Source of the DNA: an uncultured Selenomonadales bacterium
Lineage (GTDB): Bacteria > Bacillota > Negativicutes > DSM-1736 > Dendrosporobacteraceae
Assembly: GCA_946407015.1 (NCBI GenBank)
Contig: CAMJML010000002.1
Coordinates: forward strand, 62,001-126,000
Direction of reading: 5' to 3'
Length of the DNA: 64,000 bases
Position numbers and translations under genes: made by a program
Shown: one piece after another, positions 32,928 through 40,869 of the stretch
How positions within the stretch are numbered: position 1 is the stretch's first letter
Layout: each line of letters opens with the position of its first letter
Notes under the pieces: generated by a model
Told to the model about the DNA's origin: nothing
Databases searched by the model: none
What the model saw: only the letters and a program-made list of their open reading frames with translations

Positions 32928-33806
32928 ATGTTACAAAAAAGCGTTATTGTATTGATTCTGTGTCTTTTCGTTAGTATGCTCAGTTTTGCGCCGGCTGTCC
33001 ATGCCGCCTCAATCAGTGATCTTGTTAAAACTATAGGCGCACCAAGTATGGAAGCTGCTGGCGACAAAAATAGCAGCTCTAATTTTTTGGAGAACATATT
33101 CAATTTTGTTTTTGAAAAACTGTTAAACCCATTACTGGGGTTAAGTAGAGGGGCTTCCACCCCTGAGCAGCCGGCAAATTCTCTGAAAAGCGTAACGCAG
33201 TCCCAGCCGGAGGGCACCGATGTGAAGCAAACCTCTAATTCCTTGCAAGGAAAAACGATTGTTGTTGACCCTGGCCATGGCGGCAGCAATCCGGGGGCGG
33301 TTGCAAACGGTACCAGGGAGTCCGACCATAATCTGGCAGTGAGTTTAGCCTTGCAGGACAAGCTGCGTAAAGCCGGAGCCAAGGTTGTTATGACCCGTAC
33401 GGCAGATACGACTGTCGCGCCGGAAGGAAATTCGTTGAGTACCGAACTGCAAAAACGAGTGGATATTGCTGAGGCCAATCAGGCAGATTTGTTTGTTAGC
33501 ATCCATGCAAATTCAAATCCCGATAGTAAGATAGCGGGTGCTATGACTTTCTTCTCGCAGAGCGGGTCAGAGCCACTGGCCAAGGACATACAAGCGGCTT
33601 TAGTAAATACCACTGGTGCTAAGGATAGAGGCGTCCATGCCGCTACCTTCCATGTTCTGCGTAATACGTCCATGCCGAGTGTCCTGGTAGAAACAGGTTT
33701 TCTGACCAATGCGGAGGAAGCGGCATTATTGAGAAATGATGTGTATCGCTCCAAAATCGTTCAGGGAATTTTTAACGGCGTAGTCCAATATTTTGATAAT
33801 CATTAA
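32928..33806 (+). CDS. N-acetylmuramoyl-L-alanine amidase (Amidase_3)
   Basis: 292 residues from ATG 32928 (GGAGGTG upstream). Signal peptide to about residue 27 (ending FAPAVHAA), a linker of about 80 residues, then Amidase_3 from about 115. The zinc ligands and catalytic Glu are visible: VVDPGHGGSNPG, GTRESDHN, FVSIHANS and VLVETGFL. It cleaves the peptide stem from murein in the periplasm. No sporulation-specific domain. Followed by a strong terminator. Confidence 0.92.
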   Translation: MLQKSVIVLILCLFVSMLSFAPAVHAASISDLVKTIGAPSMEAAGDKNSSSNFLENIFNFVFEKLLNPLLGLSRGASTPEQPANSLKSVTQSQPEGTDVKQTSNSLQGKTIVVDPGHGGSNPGAVANGTRESDHNLAVSLALQDKLRKAGAKVVMTRTADTTVAPEGNSLSTELQKRVDIAEANQADLFVSIHANSNPDSKIAGAMTFFSQSGSEPLAKDIQAALVNTTGAKDRGVHAATFHVLRNTSMPSVLVETGFLTNAEEAALLRNDVYRSKIVQGIFNGVVQYFDNH

Positions 33807-33871
33807 TTGCTGTGCTGAATTGGTTTTGGTATAGTGCTTCTAGCTGTAGGTAGACTGTAATCGAAAAAACA

Positions 33872-33900
33872 AGGGCTGCCCATAAGGCAGCCCTATTTTT
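33872..33900. terminator. Bidirectional terminator
   Basis: AGGGCTGCC-CATAA-GGCAGCCCT-ATTTTTA between the convergent amidase and zinc-ribbon genes. Confidence 0.88.
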
Positions 33901-33901
33901 A

Positions 33902-34192
33902 TTATCCTTTTCGTTTAGAAAAGCAATCTCTGCAATACACAGGACGATCGCCGCTAGGGCGGAAGGGAACCTGGGTTTTGGCGCCGCACTCGGCGCAGAT
34001 TGCATCATACATTTCCCTTTGAGGCCTGCTGGCACTGCCGTATCCTGACTGGCGTTTGCGGGCGGCCCGACATGCGGGGCAACGGCTGGGATCATTGGTA
34101 AAGCCTTTTTCAGCGAAAAACTCCTGCTCGGACGCTGTGAACACAAATTCGGCACCACAATCACGGCAAGTTAACGTTTTGTCACGAAACAT
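33902..34192 (-). CDS. Small zinc-ribbon protein
   Basis: 96 residues with four CxxC pairs (TCRDCGAEF, RCPACRAAR, ICAECGAKT, YCRDCFSKR), enough for two zinc ribbons. N-terminal CxxC-zf domains of this type occur in Firmicutes and Chloroflexi with no known role. Its promoter region holds the AT-rich dyad at 34229-34250, also seen before znuA, so zinc-dependent control is likely. Confidence 0.8.
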   Translation of the reverse strand: MFRDKTLTCRDCGAEFVFTASEQEFFAEKGFTNDPSRCPACRAARKRQSGYGSASRPQREMYDAICAECGAKTQVPFRPSGDRPVYCRDCFSKRKG

Positions 34193-34228
34193 GATAGATT
34201 CCTCCTTAGAAACCTCTGGATCAATAAT

Positions 34229-34250
34229 GTTACTATTTAGTAATATTATT
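34229..34250. promoter_or_regulatory. Zur/Fur-like AT-rich dyad
   Basis: AATGTTACTATTTAGTAATATT: a 22-bp inverted repeat with one mismatched pair, upstream of the zinc-ribbon gene. The words TTTAGTAATATTATT recur before znuA (56887), with variants at 36951 and 39338. Confidence 0.6.
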
Positions 34251-34366
34251 GATTAAAGTATAACACTAAATCGCTCCTAGTCAAGAGTCACTTAGGAGTA
34301 TGATGTGCTGGGGGCACGGAGTTTAATCCTATGACGCATGACAGTACCGAAATTTATAACCCATGC

Positions 34367-34510
34367 TTATAGCAATTTTTGAATATTTGGCAGCGCAATC
34401 AATAGGCCGAGTAGAATAAAGAATAAGGAACTCGATAAATTCACCAATGTAAAAAAGCGTCCTGGTGTTGCGGATTTGTAAGTCGAGTAGCCTTCTAACG
34501 CTTCCAATCA
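34367..34510 (-). pseudogene. Possible C-terminal membrane-protein remnant
   Basis: On the minus strand an open frame without a start reads GYSTYKSATPGRFFTLVNL, then SSSLFFILLGLLIALPN and a stop at 34367. It looks like the last membrane helix of a transporter, abutting the DUF1007 gene end. The source is not identified and it could be chance. Confidence 0.35.
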
Positions 34511-34513
34511 GAT

Positions 34514-35068
34514 TTACCGTGTAATATGTATCTTATCAATATATTGTTCGGTGAGAATGGTCAAAGACGGCACAGGTCCTTTTAACTGCGAAGTGGTGAA
34601 AAAGCCGGAACCTGTTTCATATGCAATAAAGTTGGAACGGTCATAAAACCATATTTTAACGGCTTTTTTAACCGGGCGGTAAACGCCAATGGTGAATGCA
34701 TATACCAGCCGCCCTTGATCCACAGTCAGGCTGACGGCAGCGGGGGCGAATACATTAACTGGTGAGCCGTCGATTTCTAACTGAAAATAATTGACAAGCT
34801 GTGCAGGACGCGGGAAACCTTCCAGTGTGAGAATGTCTTTTTGCTGTGCTGTGCTTAGCGATAATGTCGCGTTCATTGCCTCTGGTCCGGCAAACTCCAT
34901 TGTGGACATATCGTCAAAGTACCATCTAACACTAAAAAAAGTAAAGATCGTATCATCAAAAGAAAAATGGGCTCTGGGAGTGATAAAAATATGTGGATGG
35001 GCTGAGGATGTAACACTTCCAGATAAAATTCCGATCATAATCAATAGGCACAAAATCAGCTTTTGCAA
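34514..35068 (-). CDS. DUF1007 periplasmic protein (copy 1)
   Basis: 184 residues. A signal peptide (ending SVTSSAHPH) exposes an N-terminal HPHIFI motif, as in the DUF1007 family. Further family features are VRWYFDDMSTMEF and IWFYDRSNF. DUF1007 proteins pair with NicO-type permeases, thought to move divalent metal (zinc, nickel). It is a paralogue of 36359-36919 and has a TAGGAATATTATT-like motif upstream (35181-35203). Confidence 0.85.
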   Translation of the reverse strand: MQKLILCLLIMIGILSGSVTSSAHPHIFITPRAHFSFDDTIFTFFSVRWYFDDMSTMEFAGPEAMNATLSLSTAQQKDILTLEGFPRPAQLVNYFQLEIDGSPVNVFAPAAVSLTVDQGRLVYAFTIGVYRPVKKAVKIWFYDRSNFIAYETGSGFFTTSQLKGPVPSLTILTEQYIDKIHITR

Positions 35069-35441
35069 AGAATTTACCTCCGTTAAAATATTCGGAAGAA
35101 GTAGAATTATAATTCAATCCGATCTTAAGCACTCTAGGACAACCAACATAAAGACTGATGTAAATATATGCTGAATGTAGTTAATAATATTCCTAATTAG
35201 TATGATGACCAATTATCTGAGTTGTAACAGACACGAATATCTTTATGAGGGGGCAAAATTGATATTTCCTTAAAAAACAAACAACGGCAATTTTCTTGTG
35301 CTGTTTTAGCTAGAAAGTTGCCGTTGTTTTAAAATTTTTCTTCTGGCAGAAAGCGCGGAGAGATCAGGAAAACGTTATCCAAATGGTAGAGCCAAGAAAG
35401 CCTTGTATCCGGTGATACAGGGCTTTCTTGGCTCGTGAGGT
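35069..35441. other. Intergenic region with metal-box-like motif and hairpins
   Basis: AT-rich Zur/Fur-like words AATAATATTCCTAATTAGTA at about 35183-35202 upstream of DUF1007 copy 1. Two hairpins follow: AACAACGGCAA...TTGCCGTTGTT (35278-35329) and a long AGCCAAGAAAGCC...GGCTTTCTTGGCT (35391-35434), the latter just after the NicO stop. No gene. Confidence 0.55.
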
Positions 35442-36350
35442 TTATAACAAAGAATATAATATAGCCGACCCAATGGCGACCAGGAATATTCCTCCGACCG
35501 CAGGAAAAACATGGGTGACCACATAGTGAAATCCGGAAAGCTTTTTGGGTGTTAATATTTTTTCTTTAAGCGACCATACCAGGGAAGCAACGACAATAAG
35601 GCTTACTCCCATACCGGCAGCGAAAGACAGGACTATTAAGATTCCCTGCCAAATGAGGCCTAATGTTAGGCAGAATATTAACACGACACTCGTAACTGGG
35701 CAAGGTACAACACCAATAGAAAGAGCGACAACAGAGGGGCTGCCCCAGAGTCTGGGTGATGCTTGCCCCGGACCAGGCCGGTTTTTGCTGAGTTTACTAT
35801 GAAACAGGCGAAGCAGCATAGCCAACCCGATGCCTATTACCAAGATCGCTGCGGCGATTTGCAAATAGGCATTTAGCTTTTGCGAGTTTGCCGTGACAAA
35901 TTTCCCTAATAATACGTATGTGCCGCCTACCATCAGAGTGGCAGATAATGCATGCGAAGCAGCGGCCAATCCGGAAACATAGATAACAGTGCTCAATTTT
36001 CGTTGCTGTGCAATAATCCAGCTCGAAATAATGGATTTGCCGTGACCGGGACCGATCGCATGAAAAATACCGTAGATAAAGGAAATGGACAAAAGGGAAA
36101 AAAGCAGCAGTGGATCTTGTTGCTGTTTTAGTTCCTTAATTTTTGTGGCAATATCTTTATTTAAACTTTGTTGTAACTTCGTCAGTTTAACCAGTAAGAG
36201 ATTATGCTGGAATATATGACTTACCTGCTGCGAAATCGTATCGACCAATGGGGTTGCTTCCGCACGGGAAACTAACGGGGGAGTTACAATTGCCAGGCAA
36301 TAGATAAAAAGAACCATTATAAAAATAGAGGCTATTCGTAGTTTCATCAT
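35442..36350 (-). CDS. NicO-family metal permease
   Basis: 302 residues. A signal-like first helix, a periplasmic stretch with a short coiled region (about 35-75), then six helices. The diagnostic motif HAIGPGHGKSII is near residue 95. A second signature, SIGVVPCPVTSVVLIFCL, is that of NicO/RcnA/COG2215 transporters. Flanked by two DUF1007 genes and nine bases after the second one, so 36919-35442 is an operon. Probably divalent cation transport across the inner membrane; direction unknown. Confidence 0.85.
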   Translation of the reverse strand: MMKLRIASIFIMVLFIYCLAIVTPPLVSRAEATPLVDTISQQVSHIFQHNLLLVKLTKLQQSLNKDIATKIKELKQQQDPLLLFSLLSISFIYGIFHAIGPGHGKSIISSWIIAQQRKLSTVIYVSGLAAASHALSATLMVGGTYVLLGKFVTANSQKLNAYLQIAAAILVIGIGLAMLLRLFHSKLSKNRPGPGQASPRLWGSPSVVALSIGVVPCPVTSVVLIFCLTLGLIWQGILIVLSFAAGMGVSLIVVASLVWSLKEKILTPKKLSGFHYVVTHVFPAVGGIFLVAIGSAILYSLL

Positions 36351-36358
36351 ATCTCACG

Positions 36359-36919
36359 CTACCATGACAGTGAAATTTTATCGATGTAGTTTTCACTTTG
36401 CTTCTCCAATACAGGAGTGGCTCCACTTTGGGCAAGGATCTGAAAATTTTCTCTTTGTATATCGAAATCATTATACGTTGTGGGATCGCTAAAGCCAAGT
36501 TTCAGTGTATTCCCGACAGTTTGGTTTAACTTTAAAGTGAATCGACAGCGTAAATTTCCATCTACAAAATCTGCTGTAAAATCAGCCGGTATTAAATCAT
36601 TCATCACCCTGCCATCTATTTCGACATAGGTATAGTACCCAGTTCGCGTCGTTTGTTCGCCATTTGCCAGCAATTGTGTTTCGGGAAAGACTAGATTCCA
36701 GATTTCTGCAGTGTTAGACCCGGCACTTTCTAAAAACAGTGACGAAGACATCGCATCAAACTCCCATTCCACGTTGATCTGTGAAACAAAATGATCATTG
36801 GTGATCAATGTTGCTTTTGGGGTAATAAATACATGTGGGTGTGCTTGAGCGTGAGGCGTAATAAATAAGATTGTAAAAAAGACGGCCATTATCCATGTTT
36901 TCAATAAAGTAGTCTCCAA
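36359..36919 (-). CDS. DUF1007 periplasmic protein (copy 2)
   Basis: 186 residues. A signal peptide ending HAQA is followed by HPHVFITPKATL. It has the family segments VEWEFDAMSSSLF and KLGFSDPTTYNDF. First gene of the DUF1007-NicO operon, preceded by the AT-rich box at 36951-36969. Probably the periplasmic metal-binding partner of the permease. Confidence 0.85.
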   Translation of the reverse strand: METTLLKTWIMAVFFTILFITPHAQAHPHVFITPKATLITNDHFVSQINVEWEFDAMSSSLFLESAGSNTAEIWNLVFPETQLLANGEQTTRTGYYTYVEIDGRVMNDLIPADFTADFVDGNLRCRFTLKLNQTVGNTLKLGFSDPTTYNDFDIQRENFQILAQSGATPVLEKQSENYIDKISLSW

Positions 36920-36950
36920 TCAATCGTTTTTTATAAAATCTTGCTGATAA

Positions 36951-36969
36951 ATAGTAATATTCTTATTTA
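36951..36969. promoter_or_regulatory. Zur/Fur-like AT-rich motif
   Basis: ATAGTAATATTCTTATTTA, 32 bp upstream of the DUF1007-NicO operon. Related to TAGTAATATTATTA at 34238 and 56889. Confidence 0.5.
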
Positions 36970-37229
36970 CGATTATACGTCATTAGTTTAGAGCTGACAA
37001 TATAAGAAAATACCAATTCAATCAAGCAGCGATGAGAGTGGCTCTGCAAGTGAATGGTATTAGCGAACTTTTATAAGCAGCCAGGATTGAGTTTTGTCTG
37101 CAGCCCATGGCCATTATGTTATAATGCAATAATCATTTTGCCAATGTCTTGGCGAGTGTAGATCCATTGACGTTATTAAATAAGAGTGTTATTATGTAGG
37201 AATAATATCGTTTGGCGTGCTTTCTTATG

Positions 37230-37280
37230 CCGGTTAATTTCTAATGAATCAATTAGAAAGCTCCTATGCCGGGTTTTTTT
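37230..37280 (+). terminator. Leader hairpin with T-run before EamA (possible attenuator)
   Basis: CCGG...TTTCTAAT-GAATCA-ATTAGAAA...CCGG followed by GTTTTTTT, ending 29 bp before the EamA start. An alternative pairing GCTTTCT (37219-37225) with AGAAAGC (37255-37261) and a repeated ATGCCGG word offer a second fold. Either it ends upstream transcription or it is an attenuator. Confidence 0.5.
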
Positions 37281-37308
37281 CATCATCTATTAAGTATAGC
37301 GAGGCAAA

Positions 37309-38151
37309 ATGAAACATGGTATAGTCTTTACATTGTTAGCTTCACTGGTGTTTAGTATTATGAACGCTCTTGTAAAAGCGCTCACCTTGACAATTCCTCC
37401 TGCAGAAGTTGCTTTTTTTCGCGGCGCGATTGGTCTCGTCCTCATCTATTATTTGATGAGGCGTGCGAAGGTTAATTTTTCAACTTCAGGTATACCTATG
37501 CTGATGTTAAGAGGGCTTCTCGGAGGTTTGTATGTTGTAACTTATTTTTACACTCTGTCAAAGATACCTTTGGTTGATGTTATCATCTTAGCAAGGTTAT
37601 CACCCGTTATGGCAATTCTGCTTTCAGCTCTTATTCTCAAAGAAACATTGTCACGAAGAACCTGGGGGTTATTTGGACTGGCTTTTACTGGTGCAATGGT
37701 GACTATCAACCCTTTCCAATTCTCAGATTACTCAATCAATGCGTTGTTCGGCCTTTTAAGTGCTGCAATTTCTGCTTGTGTGGCCGTAGTCGTCCGCTAT
37801 TTAAGTACCAGGCATCATCCCTATGAAATTATTTTTTATTTTATGGCAGCCGCGACATTAGTACCTCTTCCAATGATCTGGCACAATTTTATAATCCCCA
37901 CCCATACTGAGCTTCTCTATTTGATGATCCTTGGAGTGGTAGCGCTGTTGGGACAAATTTTCTTAACGCGGGCATTTTCTCATGATCGTGTTGCCGTAGT
38001 CGAAATCGTTCGTTATATCGGTATCATTTATAATACTATATGGGGATTTTTATTCTGGAATGAGGTGCCGGATCAATTTACTATTCTTGGCGGAAGCCTT
38101 ATCATTGGCGCATGTATCGCATTATCGCGTAAATCTTCCTCAAAAAAGTGA
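37309..38151 (+). CDS. EamA/DMT-family transporter
   Basis: 280 residues, ten helices in two EamA repeats (SIMNALVKALTLTIPPAEVA, FFRGAIGLVLIYY; LTRAFSHDRVAVVEIVRY in the second). A typical drug/metabolite exporter of unknown substrate. Monocistronic, with a leader hairpin upstream. Confidence 0.87.
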   Translation: MKHGIVFTLLASLVFSIMNALVKALTLTIPPAEVAFFRGAIGLVLIYYLMRRAKVNFSTSGIPMLMLRGLLGGLYVVTYFYTLSKIPLVDVIILARLSPVMAILLSALILKETLSRRTWGLFGLAFTGAMVTINPFQFSDYSINALFGLLSAAISACVAVVVRYLSTRHHPYEIIFYFMAAATLVPLPMIWHNFIIPTHTELLYLMILGVVALLGQIFLTRAFSHDRVAVVEIVRYIGIIYNTIWGFLFWNEVPDQFTILGGSLIIGACIALSRKSSSKK

Positions 38152-38256
38152 AACTGAAATTTCATTCGTCGATGTTTTGCGAGAACAGGCGTTGAAATAT
38201 TGAATTTTCCCTCTAAAAGGAGCAGAGTGTATTTACTTCACTCGCTATTTTTTATC

Positions 38257-38285
38257 TTGACATATCCCCCCTGGGGGGATAATAT
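38257..38285 (+). promoter_or_regulatory. Promoter with CsoR operator in the spacer
   Basis: TTGACA (38257-38262), a 17-bp spacer and TAATAT (38280-38285). The spacer consists almost entirely of the palindrome TATCCCCCCTGGGGGGATA, the C/G-tract operator of CsoR/RcnR repressors. Apo-repressor binding would directly occlude RNA polymerase. Drives 38304-38783. Confidence 0.88.
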
Positions 38286-38303
38286 GGGGATGGAGGGGAA
38301 TTT

Positions 38304-38579
38304 ATGCAAAATCATATACACGCTCACCAGAAACAAGTTGTAAACAGATTGGCTAGAGTCGAGGGACACGTTCGAGCAATTAAGCAGATGGCTGCCGAAG
38401 GGCGTGACTGTCCTGAAATCTTATTGCAGATTGCGGCTGCTCGAAAAGCTTTAGACAATACTGCAAAACTCATATTGAAAGATCATCTTGAACACTGCCT
38501 GATTCATGCGGTCAATGAGGGTACTCAAGAAAAGTTTCTTAAAGATTTACAAGAGGCAATTGACCACTATATTAAGTAG
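38304..38579 (+). CDS. CsoR/FrmR-family metal-sensing repressor (second)
   Basis: 91 residues, GGAGGGG upstream. VNRLARVEGHVRAIKQMAAEG, a Cys at RDCPEILLQI, His at LKDHLEHC and Cys in the same motif give a Cys-His-Cys set. An N-terminal His-rich MQNHIHAHQK is reminiscent of nickel/cobalt (RcnR/InrS) sensors. It autoregulates via 38257-38285 and co-transcribes a small membrane peptide. Confidence 0.88.
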   Translation: MQNHIHAHQKQVVNRLARVEGHVRAIKQMAAEGRDCPEILLQIAAARKALDNTAKLILKDHLEHCLIHAVNEGTQEKFLKDLQEAIDHYIK

Positions 38580-38594
38580 ATAGGAGGGGAGATT

Positions 38595-38783
38595 ATGAAG
38601 GTTTATCTGATGCTTATAGCTTTGATCGCTGTTCCATCCGTAGCCTTAGCTCACTCTGGCACTCTACTTAACACAGCCGTAAATTATATTCCAATGATAT
38701 TGGCAGTCGTTCCCATGATATTAAAGCTATTTTCCAAGCTGGTTCAAAAAGTATATTCATTTTTTATAAAAGAACATAGCTAG
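38595..38783 (+). CDS. Small hydrophobic protein in the CsoR operon
   Basis: 62 residues, GGAGGGG upstream, 15 bp after the regulator. A signal-like helix (LIALIAVPSVALAHSG), then a second hydrophobic segment YIPMILAVVPMILKLF and a basic tail. No family recognised. Its position suggests a metal-stress membrane peptide or transporter accessory; no efflux pump follows it. Confidence 0.65.
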   Translation: MKVYLMLIALIAVPSVALAHSGTLLNTAVNYIPMILAVVPMILKLFSKLVQKVYSFFIKEHS

Positions 38784-38890
38784 CTTGAGGTGAATGAGCG
38801 TAATAATTTTTCTAAAGATCGCCTTTTCGGCTGGCATAACATTTGACTAAATACAGAAGCTGCGAAAAATTTATAGAGGTAATTTATATA

Positions 38891-38926
38891 AAAACAGCAA
38901 CCATAGCGCATGGTTGCTGTTTTTTC
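38891..38926 (+). terminator. Rho-independent terminator
   Basis: AACAGCAACCA-N7-TGGTTGCTGTTTTTT. Ends the CsoR/small-peptide operon. Confidence 0.9.
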
Positions 38927-39058
38927 TTGGCTTGTATTTTCCCTGGAGGCAGGTTAGATAACGAAGAGTGCAGCCAGCCGAGCAGCTAAAAAAGATTGCT
39001 GTACGGATTAATGCACCAAGATTCAGTGTGGCACTTCCTGAACGTCATCGGATTTAAA

Positions 39059-39246
39059 TTAGCTCGATAAAAAAACATAGGGATTCTGGGGCTTCTCAAC
39101 TTTTTCCACAGAGTTAATTATGACGGTTGGTGTATCAACATGATTGAATCTACGTACCTTGAGAACACCGCGAATCGAAAGCCAGGTTCCTTGCGAATAT
39201 TTCTTTGCGTCTTTGACTTCGCACAACAGTCCATTGGTAAATATGT
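39059..39246 (-). pseudogene. C-terminal remnant of a DUF1980/TIGR03943-type gene
   Basis: The minus strand encodes NGLLCEVKDAKKYSQGTWLS, IRGVLKVRRF and VEKPQNPYVFLS before a stop at 39059. It aligns with the end of the intact protein at 44632-45396 (GILCQVDDEQKYPIGTWLIV...PYIYP). Upstream there is an in-frame stop and the conserved CCSADA part is missing. The intergenic tract 38784-39495 is otherwise without a gene. Confidence 0.65.
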
Positions 39247-39337
39247 AAAATAACTAGAGGTAAATTTATGTCCAAGGAGTGTTTAAGATACGGCAAATAA
39301 ATACAATTTAGGCAATCGTTTGATAATGCTCTATAAA

Positions 39338-39355
39338 TAATAATATTACTATTTA
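39338..39355. promoter_or_regulatory. Zur/Fur-like AT-rich motif
   Basis: TAATAATATTACTATTTA, the complement of TAAATAGTAATATTATTA, closely like the znuA and zinc-ribbon boxes. It faces only gene debris now: the GH18-like remnant to the right and the DUF1980 remnant to the left. Confidence 0.5.
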
Positions 39356-39495
39356 AGATTATACGCCGTTAAAACTAAACGGGCAATAATGTAGACAAAA
39401 AGAAATTGGCTAGAGTTGCTAAAACGTGCAAGGTTTGATGGCTGCTAAATTGAGTTATGTTAATTTCTTGAGGGTAAACACATAAGGAGGACGTA

Positions 39496-39740
39496 ATGCG
39501 AATTAAAAGAAGCATCATTTTTCTATTGTTGATTAGCAGTGGGATGATACGTCAAAATCAATGCACTTTAGTTACACTGAAGATGGTCTAACTCATCAAG
39601 TTTGGTACGAAGATAGTCGAAGCCTCAAATATAAAGTGGACTTAGTAAATGATTATGATATTGCTGGTATCGCCATTTGGAAACTAGGGGATGAAGATCC
39701 GGATTTCTGGCAGGTAATTAAAAACAATCTTAAAACCTAG
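39496..39740 (+). pseudogene. Deleted GH18 (YaaH-like) gene: signal peptide joined to C-terminus
   Basis: ATG 39496 with AAGGAGG upstream begins a signal-like peptide (MRIKRSIIFLLLISSG). Within 20 codons the frame shifts. The frame from about 39542 reads DDTSKSMHFSYTEDGLTHQV, then WYEDSRSLKYKVDLVNDYDI and AGIAIWKLGDEDPDFWQVI before a stop. That is the C-terminal barrel end of glycosyl hydrolase family 18 / spore-germination YaaH proteins. The catalytic middle is deleted. Confidence 0.7.
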
Positions 39741-39799
39741 CAGTGACGATAGATAAAATTCTAAGGATTGCTGTTTCTAGTCATAATGAGCACACTTTG

Positions 39800-39859
39800 G
39801 ACATAGCATTAAAATAAGAATAATACTAAACAGTATTATTCTTATTTTAATGCTATGTC
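39800..39859. promoter_or_regulatory. 60-nt perfect palindrome upstream of the CobW gene
   Basis: 28-bp perfect arms around AAAC, with the right arm ending one base before the TAGGAGG ribosome site of 39874. The centre (AATAATACT / AGTATTATT) resembles the other Zur/Fur-like boxes in the window, but the dyad extends far beyond a normal operator. In RNA it would be a very stable hairpin sequestering the region before the start codon. Confidence 0.75.
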
Positions 39860-39873
39860 TTAGGAGGAAAAAC

Positions 39874-40869
39874 ATGGGACATAAGATACCGTTAGATATT
39901 GTATCAGGATTTTTAGGCGCAGGTAAAACGACATTGATCTTAAAAATGTTAAAGGAACGTAAGGAGAATGAAAAGATATTCATTTTAGAAAATGAATATG
40001 GCAAGGCTGGTATTGATGGGATCTTACTGCCAAGTAATAATGCCGAAATCAAAGAAATCTACTCGGGATGTATATGCTGTTCATTAAAAGGAGAATTTAC
40101 ACAGGTTTTAAAGCAGGCTATTTCTACTACAAAGCCGGGGAGAATTTTGATTGAGCCAACTGGTATCGGCAAGTTGTCCGAGATATTGCAAATTGTGCGG
40201 CAACCTTGCTTTCACGAAACGATTGTTATTGATCATGTGATAACCGTAGTCGATGTACATGAAGTACATCATTATTTGAAAAATTTCGGTGCGTTCTATA
40301 AAGATCAAATTTATCATGCCAAAATCATCGTTCTTAGCAAAACTCAGGAAGTGCCATATCCTAACATCCAAGAGATCGTAAATTTGCTTCGGGAGTATAA
40401 TGCATCGGCTAAGATAGTCACCAGTCCCTGGGAGCAGCTAGATATTCAGGAGCTTTTGCAAGAAGAGAAACCATATGACGAACTCATCAAGAACGAGAAT
40501 GTTATTTCATCCCAAAAACTTAATTACACCCGCAAACAACCTGTATCTGCCCGAACTTGCAATCACCATTCAGGAACGGCAGATATATTTGAGAATGTTT
40601 CATGGAAAGGTCTGCGAGTTTTTTCTATTTCCTCGCTAAATGCCGTGCTCTCTGCGATTAGCACAGGACAATATGGTAAGATTCTGCGTGCAAAGGGGAT
40701 TGTTGCAGGGAAAAAAGACGGGATTCATTTTGAATATGTGAATGGTCAATGGAAATGCAATACTACAGAACCATTAGAGCTCGGACGAGCAGTGTTTATA
40801 GGGCAAAATCTGCTCGCTGAGAAACTATTGGAACTGGTTGAGGGTCCGCCTAATGCTGAAAGCTGTTGA
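39874..40869 (+). CDS. CobW/COG0523 GTPase (metal chaperone family)
   Basis: 331 residues from ATG 39874 (TAGGAGG upstream). Walker A SGFLGAGKTT, the metal-site motif GCICCSLKG near residue 65, EPTGIGK, and a C-terminal CobW-C domain (about 235-320: WKGLRVFSIS). A His-containing linker lies at NHHSGT. COG0523 proteins deliver Zn, Co or Ni with GTP hydrolysis. The Zur-like centre of the upstream palindrome suggests zinc. The stop overlaps the next gene. Confidence 0.9.
   Translation: MGHKIPLDIVSGFLGAGKTTLILKMLKERKENEKIFILENEYGKAGIDGILLPSNNAEIKEIYSGCICCSLKGEFTQVLKQAISTTKPGRILIEPTGIGKLSEILQIVRQPCFHETIVIDHVITVVDVHEVHHYLKNFGAFYKDQIYHAKIIVLSKTQEVPYPNIQEIVNLLREYNASAKIVTSPWEQLDIQELLQEEKPYDELIKNENVISSQKLNYTRKQPVSARTCNHHSGTADIFENVSWKGLRVFSISSLNAVLSAISTGQYGKILRAKGIVAGKKDGIHFEYVNGQWKCNTTEPLELGRAVFIGQNLLAEKLLELVEGPPNAESC

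Larger units (their letters stand above)
36920..37308. other. Divergent intergenic region
   Basis: Contains the metal-box-like motif at 36951-36969, a second TAGGAATAAT word at 37199-37206, and a leader hairpin with T-run directly before the EamA gene (37230-37280). No gene. Confidence 0.5.

Noticed and set aside
39800-39859. Interpretation of the 60-nt palindrome as an insertion-sequence end
   Set aside because: No target-site duplication or transposase fragment is visible next to it; regulatory or plain palindrome is the safer reading.
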